This document shows, in pieces, positions 1-10,700 of a stretch of 64,000 nt of DNA (the stretch's first letter is position 1; the number at the start of each line of letters is the position of its first letter). The stretch is from assembly GCA_946800325.1 (NCBI GenBank), contig OX326959.1:47429566-47493565 (forward strand), given 5' to 3'. A program made the translations under genes and the position numbers. This stretch comes from Luzula sylvatica. Lineage: Eukaryota; Streptophyta; Magnoliopsida; Poales; Juncaceae. The notes under the pieces are model-generated. The model was given only the letters and a program-made list of their open reading frames with translations, had not been told where the DNA came from and made no database searches.

Positions 1-101
1 GAATATGAAATCTCGCACAATTGTTGAACGAATTATTGCTAGTTTGTCTTAAATTTAATAAAATAAGACTTCATTAATTAGAACATGTTCAATACGTCCT
101 G

Positions 102-137
102 TGTGTGTGGGTGGGTGGGTGGGTGGGTGGATTGGGG
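102..137 (+). repeat. GT/GGGT microsatellite with G-quadruplex potential
   Basis: A GTGT tract runs into five or more GGGT units and then a GGGGG run, giving well over four closely spaced runs of three or more G on the + strand. That meets the simple sequence rule for an intramolecular G-quadruplex. It lies just outside the hAT-like element that follows. No gene is visible next to it. Confidence 0.7.
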
Positions 138-147
138 GTGTGGTGGG

Positions 148-685
148 CTATGTTGCACGGATAGGAGTACGAGTATCGTATCCGATACGATAAGGATACG
201 GCGATACGGTATTTTTTTTTAAATTCTAGAATACGATACGTCATATATGTATATTATTTAATATTATTTTAATATAATTAATATATATATTTAAATAATT
301 TTGTTAAATTATTATAAAAATTAAGATGTTGTAATATCGATTTGGATATTTTACGAATAAATAAAATAAAAAATATGTGATGTAAAATACTATTGAATAA
401 TAAAAGTATCGGGTAGTTTTAAATTGGACAGAAAAACAAAACAAAAATAGGTCAGTCATATTGAAACCGTATTCCGCCGTATCGGAACCGTATCGAGCCA
501 TATCGAACGTATTGTGCCGTATCGAAAACGTATCGGTTCAAATAATTTATATACTAAAATAGTCTGATATGTCACGTGACGTATCGAATACGTATCGGTG
601 CCGTATCGGTGACGTATCCGTATCCGTATCCGATACTTATTCGATACGGGTACGGTTCGTTTTTTGAAATATCCGTGCAACATAG
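148..685. mobile_element. Non-autonomous hAT-like element (GATACG family), copy 1
   Basis: The element is bounded by inverted termini CTATGTTGCACGGATA and TATCCGTGCAACATAG. The flanking 8-mers GTGGTGGG (140-147) and GTGGTGAG (686-693) match at 7 of 8 positions, as expected for an 8-bp hAT target duplication. The ends are filled with iterated GATACG/CGTATC words, the middle is AT-rich, and a TCACGTGA (G-box core CACGTG) lies near 571-580. No transposase is present, so it would have to be moved in trans. The superfamily call rests on the 8-bp duplication, seen best in the copy at 36,440. Confidence 0.75.
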
Positions 686-867
686 GTGGTGAGAGGGGGG
701 ATGAATCTGCAATGTGCAGTCAATGGCTTCGATATAGTTTGATTAAGTACGATTTGAGGTTCACAAAATTACATTTTAAAAATCATGTTACTTGAAAGTG
801 AATACATGAAAGCACGTAATTCAATGATTTAAATAACACTCCACTAACTTGGATGTGGTTAAAATGA

Positions 868-903
868 GAAGTTATGCATTTTTGATGTATCCGCGTAACA
901 TAA
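868..903. mobile_element. Isolated terminus of the GATACG element family
   Basis: The words around GTATCCGCGTAACATA match the right end of the intact copy ending at 36,962, including the preceding ATTTTTGA. Only this end is present, so it is a deletion remnant. The rest of 694-947 shows nothing I can recognise. Confidence 0.55.
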
Positions 904-948
904 ATGAGAGCACATGATTCAACGTGGGATTATATATTTAGTTTTACA

Positions 949-1212
949 AACTCCAAAAAAAATACCTTGATGAGATGGCACAAATTTTTTTTTAATGGAT
1001 TGATTAGTATTATTATTCATTCGATTAGCAATTTAATCGATCATTTAATCAAATTGACACGTAAATTAACATGTATCAATATTAACATATTATAAACTAT
1101 TTACGTGTCAATTAAATATGTCAATTAATATTTGATCGAGTCAATTAAAAAAACTAATTAATCTACTTAATCTATTTTTGTCACCTCATCAAGATATTTT
1201 TTTGGAGTTTGG
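949..1212. mobile_element. MITE with TIRs around CTTGATGAG, copy A
   Basis: The left end ACTCCAAAAAAAATACCTTG is mirrored by the right end ending TTTTTTTGGAGTT. Both carry the sub-terminal word CTTGATGAG(A/G)TGGCA or its complement. The interior is a long AT-rich imperfect palindrome containing TTGACACGTcAATTAA-like words. Related copies lie at about 11,615-11,860, 22,633-22,822 and 23,785-23,885. Non-coding; the target duplication is not clear. Confidence 0.7.
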
Positions 1213-1309
1213 GGAACCAACTATATTTTCCCATTCAATATTTCTTAAGACAATGAACAGGTTTCATATATAAGAAATTATTAGGCGTTGACCTTAAGTA
1301 TAAAATAAA

Positions 1310-2050
1310 GGGGAATTTAAAAAAAAAAAACCCTAATCCTTTTGAAAATTATAAAAAATCCTCTATCTTTTTAGATTCCCAAAAAAACTCCTTATTTTTG
1401 TGGCTTTCACCAAAAACCTCTTAACATTTTTAGATTCCCTCAAAAACCCTCTACCATTTTGTTATGATTTTGAAAATTACCATTATACCCTTTTCCATAA
1501 TTTTATTTTATAAATATCCATAATTTAATAAATAATAAATATATATTAAAATACAAATAATAAATAATAAATAGATATTAAAATATTATAATAAATAATA
1601 AATTGACATTAAAATATTATTATAAATAATACATATATTTTAAAATATTATAATAAATAATACATAGATATTAAAATACTAATATTTTTTTAAAATGACA
1701 TTTTAATATCAATATATTATTTATATAATATTTTAATAGCTATGTATTATTTATTATTTATTTTTTAACATTTTTTAATTTGTTATAATAGTTTAATATC
1801 TATTTATTAATTATTAATTATAGAGATTTATAAAATACAATTAAGGGGTATAATGGTCATTTTTAAAAACATAACTAAAAGATAGGGGTTTTTTAGGGAA
1901 TAAAAAAAAATTAGGGAGTTTTTGGAAGAAACCAAAAAAAAAAACATAATAGATTTTGAGGAAATCTAAAAAAGGTAGAGATTTTTTTAAAAAAGATAGG
2001 AGATTTTTCAAAATTTGTAGAAAAGTTAGGGGTTTTTTGAAGAATTTCCC
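1310..2050. mobile_element. Mutator-like MITE with 9-bp TSD
   Basis: The element starts GGGGAATTT and ends AATTTCCC. It is flanked by perfect 9-bp direct repeats TAAAATAAA at 1,301-1,309 and 2,051-2,059. Long terminal inverted repeats of roughly 200 bp contain repeated AGGGTTTTT-type words. A 9-bp target duplication with long TIRs is typical of Mutator-like elements. There is no coding sequence. A diverged relative sits in the GA2ox intron (31,929-32,995) and a broken end at about 6,395-6,497. Confidence 0.8.
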
Positions 2051-2384
2051 TAAAATAAAAAAGGGTTAGATATGACACTCCTCAAACACCAAAAATGGTG
2101 TCGATGCGGCCTATCGGAAAGAAAAACTAAATAGAGACTAATTGAATTGATGGGCACTCAAATTTATGTTTATTTTGATTGATTGAGTTAAAAAATTTAA
2201 TCAATTCAACTAATTTTCATCGATTGACACATCAAAGATGTTTTTTTTGCATTCAGGGAGATTTTATATCTTTTTCCAAAATAAAATTCTACATAACAGG
2301 TAAGTTAAAGTAAAGAGTAAAATCACATGAAAAGTTATAATGTAAAAATTATGGAAATCGTCGAAATGATTTTTTCTTTCGATA

Positions 2385-2515
2385 ATAAATGAAGAAGACT
2401 AGTATATTTTTCATTCATTAATGTTAATAAAAATCGAATTCATAATTTGTGACAAAATATAATTTTTTGTGTCTCGCGCTCAACCAACTAGATCAAGGAT
2501 CTATTGATAATATGA
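2385..2515 (-). mobile_element. Decayed tRNA-derived SINE-like repeat (copy 1 of 3)
   Basis: Shares a colinear order of words with 24,000-24,130 and 45,255-45,382. On the minus strand the three share an A-box-like region (CA.TTGGTTGA type) and a B-box-like GATTC.AATC region about 50 bp apart, followed by TTGACATCAATGGA-type sequence. This suggests an old tRNA-derived SINE family. All copies are degraded and no target duplication can be seen. The remainder of 2,060-2,920 is AT-rich with no recognisable gene. Confidence 0.4.
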
Positions 2516-2920
2516 TTCAATTGAAATAATAATCAATGCTTTATTATAAAGCATGTAGCATTTGGAACTTTTAACGTCCACAAAAAAAATAAACAACTAT
2601 AAATTACATTAATAATGTTGATTTCGCATAACATAAACTCTAAGTGGTCGGAATTTTTTTTATTATTTTATCTTTACCTATTTCAGTCAAAAAAAAATTA
2701 TAATTATAATTTATTTTAGTGTTCTATACACGACATTGTAAAAATATTATCATGTTTCGACACCTGGTTGGTGACAACTGAACGGGCAGCAATATTATGA
2801 CGACATTTAGCTGATCTCTTCTAAAAATATATACACAGGCAAGTATATAAGACTATGATCATAAATTCATAATGTTAACTGTTAACCCACCACGATCACA
2901 ACAAATTACAGTAAAAATAA

Positions 2921-3345
2921 TTATTTTTGGTACATAAACCATAGCAAGCAATCTTGAATTTGCTGAAAACTGGTTTCCCTTCTTTTTTTTCCTTCTCCGA
3001 TGTTCATTATCCCATACGTACTTCTGCTTTCAGCAATCTCGGCAATTAATGCCTTGATTGCGTCTAGCTCGCTACCATGTTTGTGCAAGGCAATGATCTT
3101 TGCAGGTCTTTTTACAGTTCTACATATTACATTTATATTATTGATTCTCGCTAAGTTTTCGACAAACGTGTCGATGGCGTCCTCTATTCTGAAAGAAACG
3201 ACCCATGATCTCCCTTGCATTTCATGTCGGCGTCTTTTAGAAAGCATTGAATGCGTATTAACTCCGTCTTCATTGACTCCAACTTTACACCGACACCATG
3301 CAAAAAGAGAACTTCTTTAATTACGGTGTCGCCGAGCTTTGCCAT
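2921..3345 (-). pseudogene. NLR resistance gene N-terminal (Rx-type CC domain) fragment, frameshifted
   Basis: Read on the minus strand from an ATG at 3,345, the product begins MAKLGDTVIKEVLFLHGV and runs through MKTELIRIQCFLKDAD. This is the pattern of the Rx-type coiled-coil domain of CC-NBS-LRR immune receptors. That frame stops soon after KDADMK. The domain continues in a second frame with SFRIEDAIDTFVENLA (compare the family EDVIDxF motif), then the heptad-like GSELDAIKALIAEIAESRSTYGI and a stop at 2,921. No NB-ARC or LRR follows. It is therefore a frameshifted, 3'-truncated remnant of about 140 codons, where intact CNLs are about 850-1000 aa. Its relation to the C-terminal piece at 60.7 kb is unknown. 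Confidence 0.75.
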
Positions 3346-4366
3346 CTTTGTCTCTTAATCTGGGATTCAAAATTATATAAAATTGGAATTGGAATTGGAA
3401 TTAGTATCTATATAACACGAGCATAGTTAATGTACCAAATTATAGAAGTATGTACACATTAATAAGAACCCATAACTACAACAAATAAAACCTAAATGCA
3501 TGGTAGGATATCATTCATGTAAAATTGTTCAATAGATGAAAAGGGTAACATATTTGTTTTGCATTATTAGTTAGCTACTTATCTACAACATAAAAAGCTA
3601 TTTGTAAAGAAAATACAACTTGAATGAAATAAATGAATATGTAATATTTAACTGCAAGTAAATTTAATTTTACAGACATCATAACATTACAAGTGACGCA
3701 TAATATAGATACTAACCAGCTTGGGTTTTCTCGTTGAGAAGAATGGGTATTTTAAGCTTCCTTATTTAATAATATGAAATAATGTCAAAGAAAATAATTG
3801 CCTGAGACTGAGAGAGTATGGATAAATGTCAAAGGACGTGGATTAGTGGAATGAATAATAGGGAGGAGAAAAGATTATACATGGAAATCATAAGTCTTCG
3901 CCAACAAAAAAATTGCTGAAATAATTTATTCCTAGATCGATCTTATCACATTTAAGCAAGGATGCAAAAAAAATAATAATAATAATTTGCCAAAACGTAA
4001 AGAGAAATAGAGAACTTTTTTTTTTGAACCATTAAAAAAAAAAGACATTACCAGCTTTTTGTCCTTTTTGTTCTGAAAAATATAAAAATATTGTTTTCAT
4101 GCAACTATTAATATGATCAAAGTTGAATTCCAGAAAGAAAAAAAAATATATATATAGTACAATAGTTAATATTTGGCTCCTATTTTGTCCTTTTGAATAC
4201 TATGAAACGATCAAGATACGTAAGATAATACTGCTATTTTCTTTTATGTTACAAATCTTGGATTGGACAAACTAATTTGAAATAATTTCTTGAAAAGTTT
4301 ATACCCTTATTTCTCCAAGATAGATTAATCAATCCGTAATAATTTTATATAAAACATGCGGATCGC
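3346..4366. other. Gene-free AT-rich stretch
   Basis: No convincing coding region or structured repeat. The part just upstream of the NLR fragment (3,346-3,700) may hold its former promoter, but I see no clear TATA element to support this. Short (AAT)n and poly-A/T tracts occur around 3,965-4,040. Confidence 0.5.
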
Positions 4367-4368
4367 TA

Positions 4369-4745
4369 TGCTGCACAGATACGGATACGGGTATCGTATC
4401 CGACACGTTACGAATACGGCAATACACGTCAATTTTCAAAAAAAACATAGGAAACGATACATTTATTATATATAATATTTTATTAATTTATTAATTATTA
4501 ATTATAATTTATATATTTATTACTTTTATATATTGAATATTTTATATTTATATACTAAAATTTTGTTTTTACAAAAATGTCTTCATATTAAATAAATATT
4601 TATTATATTTAATTATGTATTTATATGTATTACTCATTTATTTCGATTTCAAATCTATATTTTTTTTTTCAAATATAGTATAAATATTCGTTATTATTTT
4701 TTTTAAAAATATTCGAATACGTCACGTGAAATATCGTATATGTAT
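4369..4745. mobile_element. Truncated GATACG-family hAT-like element, copy 3
   Basis: The left end CTATGCTGCACAGATACGG and the following GATACGGG/GTATCGTATCC words match the intact copies. The interior keeps the TACGTCACGTGA word. The right terminus is absent: the element stops where the duplicated invertase promoter segment begins (about 4,760), so it was cut by or before that duplication. Confidence 0.65.
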
Positions 4746-4761
4746 ATGTATATTATTTTTT

Positions 4762-5954
4762 ATGGGAAGCGGGTCAAAACATGATGCAACAGTTCACTTG
4801 TTACATGGTTGTTAAGTTGTTTTGTATTTGATTAGAAATTAGAAATTAGAAATTAGGATTTGAACCTTTTGAAGACTTTAACGCGCCATCGAATTTCTTT
4901 ACTTGAAATAAAAGCAACTAGCTTTATTCCCGCGCAATTGAATTGCGCGGGCCAAAATCGAAAAAGGAGAAAAAAATAGGGTAAAAAGGGAAATTACCAA
5001 AAAAACAACACAGAGAATACACAGTCAAAACCACAGAAAATCTCAAAAAAAAAATGTATAGTCCTGCTGACGTGGCAGCTTGTGGAAGAAGAAATTTTAC
5101 TAAGTTTATATATAAGAAAGAATATCTACTGTTCTTACAAGTTCACCCACACAAAAACCATTTTCACAAGCAAGTCCTTAGCCAATTCACTTTACCTTTC
5201 TTCCTCCTCTTTCCAGACTTCGGAAGTTTTGCAGTAAGCCCCCTTCGTTTCTTCAATTTTACACTCCAGGTTAACCATGGTGATCGGCTCTTTCATCCGC
5301 CCTTGCTGCAGCGGTTCCCATTCCATATCGTGTTGTTGCAAGTTTTCCCTAAACATCCTTATAATTTGACAAAATCTCGAAGATGCCCTCACCGGTACCA
5401 AATTTTAGCTCAGGCTGCTTCGACGGCATCGCCGCCTTCTCCTAATGCGGATCCGGTCCGTGGAACGGGATCGCAAACACCTGCGCATATACTTTTTCCA
5501 GGTATGGTGCCCCTGGTGTTTTCGCCGCTGTTGCCCTTGCCTAATCAGCCTAGATCTGAGGAGCCGGTCCCTCGGGATCCGAGTCCCCGCTCCGAGACGG
5601 TCCGTGGTGAATTACTATGACCAGTCAGTGGGCACCGTAGCTGCAACTGACGATGGGGCGTTTGGGGGAGAATTGCTGAATTACGATCAGGTTTTCATTA
5701 GGGATTTCATCCCTTCAGATCTCGCCTTTTTACTGAAAGGAGAGACGGAAATTGTGAGAAATTTTCTGCTTCACATCTTGCAATTGCAGGTAATTACAAT
5801 AAAGATTTGATATTTTAATCCATTTTATTATTTTAGGTACTCATACTCATCCAATTCCATAGTTAGAATTTCCTTCTCATACTTTTTATCTATTTTTATC
5901 AATAGAGTTGGAAAAAGACTGGATTGTTATAGTCCGGGTCAAGGCTTAATGCCA
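4762..5954 (+). pseudogene. Truncated duplicate of the alkaline/neutral invertase gene (promoter to exon 2)
   Basis: This segment is colinear with 25,585-26,600: promoter, 5' leader, exon 1, intron 1 and the first about 45 bp of exon 2. Homology stops abruptly at about 5,954. Defects seen by direct comparison: the TATAAAA region of the intact copy is deleted; a 205-bp Helitron sits in the leader (4,918-5,122); a 5-bp insertion near 5,325 shifts the frame, so the ancestral ATG (5,277) runs into TGA; a 35-bp deletion near 5,598 lies between short GAGAC repeats; and a small deletion breaks the start of exon 2. The two exon-1 indels sum to -30, so the frame for SVVNYYDQ through [13 protein letters not shown] is restored downstream. 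No later exons exist here, so no enzyme can be made. Confidence 0.92.
4918..5122 (-). mobile_element. Short non-autonomous Helitron inserted in the pseudo-invertase leader
   Basis: Comparison with the intact paralogue (25,740-25,750) shows exactly about 205 extra bases with no target duplication. Read on the minus strand the insert starts TTCTTTCTTATATATAAAC and ends in CTAG followed by T. An 11-bp-stem hairpin (4,929-4,951, arms CCCGCGCAATT / AATTGCGCGGG) lies 7 bp before the CTAG. A 3' hairpin plus CTRR-T end and insertion without duplication are hallmarks of Helitrons. A second 3' end of the same type occurs at 11,144. Confidence 0.8.
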
Positions 5955-6690
5955 AAAGATATAATTTTAGTGTCGTTTTTATATATTTTTGAATTGCAAT
6001 ATGTCCATTTACATGCATGATCATTATGCAATTTATTGATTTTTCAATACATATATATTAGCGTTTGTATATTAATTTCTCTATATTATGTATCTTACTT
6101 AAATATTATATATATTTTTGAACAATTTTTGAAATATTGCTTCACATTACACGGTAAACAAAGAAGATTCTAAAAACTCTGAATGAATTAACAAAAAAAT
6201 ACAGGGAAGATTCTAAAACTATTATGCGCATCACCTAATATGATATTTTGGAAGAACTGATTTATGATTTTATATGCGAGATTTTTTCAAATTCAATTCA
6301 TTCGACTTTTTTCCAGATTCCTTAAACATACGAACAAGCCCTAATAGTGAATTTGGTTGGACCTAATGTGAATTTGGTTGGACCTAATTTGAAAACAAAA
6401 CTTTGGTTTGAGAGGGTTTTTTTTAGTTTCCAAAAAGATAGGGTGTTTTTTTTAATATCCAAAAGAATTAGGGGGTTTTTTTTAAAAATTTCCCTTAGTA
6501 AGTACATCACCTGAATTTTCGTTGATAATATTATGAAAAAACAATTTTGTTAGTATTGCAAAATACATGAGTTTAGTATCCCAAATACATGGATCTATCA
6601 AAATAAAAAATTGAATTTGATAAACATGATAAAATTGTAAATAGAAATACAGCAACATCCATAAATACTTTCACCCAAACCCCAAAAACA
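5955..6690 (+). repeat. Segmental duplication, short copy (paralogue of about 41,535-44,125)
   Basis: The stretches TGTATCTTACTTAAATAT, CTAAAACTATTATGCGCATC, CACCTGAATTTTCGTTGATA and AAACAATCAGTGTT occur in the same order here and in the longer copy at 41.5-44.1 kb. The long copy carries additional inserted DNA, including the hAT-like element at 41,613. This copy holds the matching empty site (tttttgaa at 6,115-6,122). It is non-coding. Confidence 0.8.
6395..6497. mobile_element. Terminal fragment of a Mutator-like MITE
   Basis: Three AGGG(T/G)TTTTTTTTA repeats followed by AAAATTTCCCTTA match the right ends of the elements ending at 2,050 and 32,995. No partner end is present, so this is a remnant. 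Confidence 0.5.
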
Positions 6691-6704
6691 ATCAGTGTTG
6701 GTTT

Positions 6705-9350
6705 GTAAATTGTTGATAGCAAAATTTGTAGTTTTCGTGCCGTTTTTGTAGTATGACTGCCAAAAGTTGTAGTTTTAGTGCCGTTTTAGCTCAGTAGCTG
6801 CCATGAGTTGCACTTATAGTGCCATTTCTGCACTATCGCTGGCAAAAAGATAGTGTTTTGGTGCTGTTTTTCTTAATTGCTGCCAAACGATGCACAATAG
6901 TGCCTTATGTACATTGCTGCTGGCAAAAGTTGTAGTTTTAGCGCCTTTTGCTTTATCGCTGCAAGAAGGTACAGGTTTAGAGGCATTTGTATACGGTCGT
7001 TTCTAACGCGCCGTTACCAAAAAATATTGTTTTAGTGCCGTTTATCTCAATTGATGCCAAAAGTTGCACTTTTAGTGTCCTTAGAGCATTGTGGCCGGCT
7101 AAAGTTATAGTAATCGTGTCCTTTTTGCAGTATTGCTGCAAAAACAGGCAGTTTTAGTGCCATTTAATATGTGCAGCCGCCATAACTTTTGTTTTAGTGT
7201 CATTCTTGTTCTAACATTCCCAAAAGATGATGTTTTAGTGCCTTTTGCTCGTCGCTGGCAATTAGATGCAGTATTAGTGGCGTTTCATACGTGCCGCTGC
7301 CAAAGATGATATTTTGTGCCGTTTGTTCTCAGTCGCTGGCAAAAAGATCCAGTATTTGTGTCTTTTCAAATGTTCCGCTGCCCAAAAATATTGTTTCAGT
7401 GCGATTTTTCTAGATTGCTGCCAAAAGATTCACTTCTAGTGCCGTTTGTGCATAGTTCCTGGCTAAAGTTATAGATTCGTGCCTGTTGTAGTACTGCTGC
7501 CAAAACAGGCAGTTTTAGTGCTTTTTAATATGTAAAGCTGCCAAAAGTTGTAGTTTTTGTCTCATTTTTGTTCTATGGTTGTCAAAAGATACACTTTTAG
7601 TGCCGTTTGTTGTCCGTCGCTGGCAATAAGATGAAATTTTGGATACGTTTCATACATTCCGGTGCCAAAAGATGCATTTTTTGTGCCGATTTGTTCTCCG
7701 TCGCTGGTATTAAGGTGCATTTTTAGTGTCTTTTCGTATGTACCGCTGCCAAAAAATATATTTTTAGTGCGGTTTTTCTATATTGCTGCCAAAAGATTCA
7801 CTTTTCGTGACTTTTTGCATAGTTGCTGGCTAAAGTTATAGTTTTCGTGTCCTTTTTGTAGTAGTGCACTTTTAGTGCCGTTTGTGCGCACCTGCTGGCT
7901 GAAGTTATTGTTTTCGTGTTTGTTTGTAGTACTGCTGCCCAAACATGCAGTTTTAGTGCCATTTAATATGTACAGCTGCCAAAAGTTATAGTTGTAGTCT
8001 CATTTTTCTTCTATGGCTGCCAAAAGAACCACTTTTAGTGTCATTTGTTGTCCGTCGCTGGCAATAAGATGCAGTTTAAGTGCCATTTCATACATTCCGC
8101 TGCCAAAAGATGCATTTTTCGTGCCGCTTGTTCAACGTCGCCGGCAAAAAGAAGCAGTTTTAGTGTCATTTCGTATGTTCCGCTGCCAAAAAATATTGTT
8201 TTAGTGCGTTTTTCTAGATTGCTGCCAAAATTTTCAGTTTTCGTGCCTTTTTTCGATGTCGCTGGCTAAAGATATAGTTTTCGTGTCGTTTTAGTAGTAT
8301 TGCTGCTGAAACAGGCGGTTTTGGTGCCTTTAATATGTGTCGCTGCTAAAAGGTGCACTTTTAGTGCCATTTGTGCGCACCTGCTGGCTGAAGTTACAGT
8401 TTTGGTGACTGGTTGTAGTACTGGTGCCAAAACGGGCAGTTTTAGTGCCATTTAATATTTAAAGCTGCCAAAAGTTATAGTTTTAGTCTCATTTTTGTTC
8501 TATGGCTGCCAAAAGATCCACTTTTAGTGCCGTTTTTTGTCCGTCGCTGGCAAAAAGATGCAGTTTTAGTGCCATTTCATACATTCCGCTGGCAAAAGAT
8601 GCATTTTTAGTGCCATTTCATACATTTCGCTGGCAAAAGATGCATTTTTAGTGCCGCTTGTTCTACGTCGCTGGCTAAAAGAAGCAGTTTTAGTGTCATT
8701 TCGTTTGTTCCGCTGCCAAAAAATGTTTTTTTAGTGCGGTTTTTCTATATTGCTGCCAAAAGATTCACTTTTCGTGCCTTTTTGGATAGTCGCAGGCTAA
8801 AGTTATAGATTTCGTGTCCTTTTTGTAGTATTGCTGCCAAAACTGGCAGGTTTGGTACCTTTTAATATGTGTCGCTGCTAGAAGGTTCACTATTAGTGCT
8901 GTTTGTGCGCACCTGCTGGCTGAAGTTATAGTTTTCGTGTCCGTTTGTGCGTACCTGCTGCCAAAAAATTCAGTTTTAGTGCCATTTTGCGTAGTTGCTG
9001 GCTAAAGTTATTGTTTCGTGTCATTTAATATGTGGCGCTGCCAAAAGTTAGTATTTATGTTTATTTTGTTCTATTGCTGCCAAAAGATGCACTTTTAGTG
9101 CCGTTTGTTGTCCTTTGCTGGCAATAATATGCAGTATTAGTGCCGTTTTCTGCGTTCCGCTGCCAAAAGATGCAGTTTTAGTGTCGTTTCATACGTTCCG
9201 CTGCCAAAAAATATTGTATCAGTGCTGTTTTGCGGCCAAAAGATACACTTTTAGTGCCTTTTGTGCGTAGTTGCTGGCTAAAATTATAGTTTTCGTGTCG
9301 TTTTTGTAGTATTGCTGCCTAGATAGTTTTAGTGTCGTTTTTCTCAATCA
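6705..9350. repeat. 41-bp minisatellite with about 368-bp higher-order units
   Basis: About 60 degenerate monomers of 40-42 bp follow each other, each with the frame GCTG(C/G)C-AAAA...TTTTAGTGCC. Successive monomers are not random. Types follow a recurring order of about nine (for example gattcac, ggctaaag, caggcag, agttatag, gatccac, gatgcag, gatgcat, gaagcag, aatattg variants), and the same type returns at about 7,413 and 7,781 (368 bp). Later units are longer because extra monomers are inserted. On the opposite strand the frame reads CGGCACTAAAA...TTTGGCAGC, which resembles sub-terminal repeats of plant CACTA elements, but no CACTA ends are seen. A stray monomer lies at 9,547-9,575. Short open frames inside are by-products of the repeat. 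Confidence 0.85.
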
Positions 9351-9575
9351 CCAATAAGCCCCTAAAATTAAAGAAATTTAGGCATAACTATCAGCACATA
9401 GTCCTGTAATTTTATTTTTTAACAGAAATGTTAAATTACTTTCTATGAGTAATTTAATTGATGTTTATAGGCAAAATTATAAATTACAACAGAGCTTCCA
9501 CTTGAAGATAACTTTGGAATAAAAATTGGAATTTTTAAATGTTAAATCACTTTTAGTGCCGTTTGGGCGTAGTTC

Positions 9576-10700
9576 AGTGCTTGATAGGATCGGAGCTTCT
9601 TAGAGATCACTGGTGACTGGTGAGGGGAGCCGGGAGAGGGGAGATGGAGAGAGAAAATTCGTGTTGGGTTTGGACCAAAGTATCATGTATGGGCCTTGAC
9701 CCAAATTGAATTGGGCCAGTATATCAAAGATATTAATAAACATTCCATGAAATTGCGATTCCTCCTGTTTGATACCTTGGAATAAAAATTGGAATTTGAA
9801 TTTTTAAATTTAAAATTTTTAAATTAAGTTGGAAAGGAAGGCAACTTGAAATATCTTATGAAGATCTTTACGCCACTTTCATTTCCTTCTGCAAGCAGCC
9901 AATTTAATTTATCTCGCTCTTATCTCAACTACTTTCGATCTCCTTATTATTGCGATTGATATTCACGCAAAATGTTGAATGATTTAAACGTTTTTTCCCT
10001 CTAAAACTATAATAAATACATACAACACGTGTAAATTCCATTGGCCATGAATTATAGTCCATCATGAAATTCTATGAAATATTGATATCCACAAATAGAT
10101 TTGTACATACATATGGCGTGGTGGTCCATCATGTACGCATCCCACCTAACACCTCTGGATAACTGCCAAACTCAAAACTCAAATGTGGTACCTACAGTAG
10201 AACAAGGATCAGGCTGAGACTCGAGTTCCATGTCATCTTAACTATTCCTTCATATCTAGTAGTTCGTGGTTTCCAATTTTCTATCATTAGTTTCGTGTAT
10301 TTTTGTTGTCTCGAAATACACGTGAAATTGTCCGTGTAAAGAAGCATATGAATTTTTCTTTTCATGTGAATGCGACTCCCGGAATAATAATTTTGAAAAC
10401 ACGTGATGAATAGTATCCTACAATTTTGATTTTTTTTTTTATTTTTAGATATTTTATCAAATGTGATGACAATTAATCTAGGAAAATCATTTCTCTACAC
10501 GTGATTCGCTCATTAATCAACTTTCTATAAAAGAACATTCGTAAGAAAGAAATTGAATTTAAAAATTATATACTATAAACAAAACTAAATCAATTTTGAA
10601 TTCATTATTGAGATATTTTGTCGAAGAACATGACCACAAGTCCTTAAAAAATTCTTGTACCTTAGGAACCATATGGCTCCGGCCTCACCCGTTTACTAGT
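9576..10700. other. Gene-free region
   Basis: No coding region recognised. It contains a purine-rich tract at 9,618-9,655 and a partial internal repetition of the word TTGGAATAAAAATTGGAATTT at about 9,510 and 9,777. The segment around 9,690-9,710 has palindromic GGGCC words typical of plant intergenic DNA. Confidence 0.4.

Noticed and set aside
1310..2050. Telomere-like AGGGTTT repeats
   Set aside because: AGGGTTTTT words are irregular in length and spacing and belong to the arms of a Mutator-like MITE, not an interstitial telomere array.
5054..5620. 188-aa open frame as a real gene
   Set aside because: It starts in the Helitron insert and overlaps the disrupted invertase exon 1 in mixed frames. 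There is no independent domain, so it is described as a chimeric frame in a pseudogene.
6705..9350. CRISPR-like array
   Set aside because: The genome is eukaryotic; repeats are degenerate with no constant spacer/repeat division, so it is a minisatellite.
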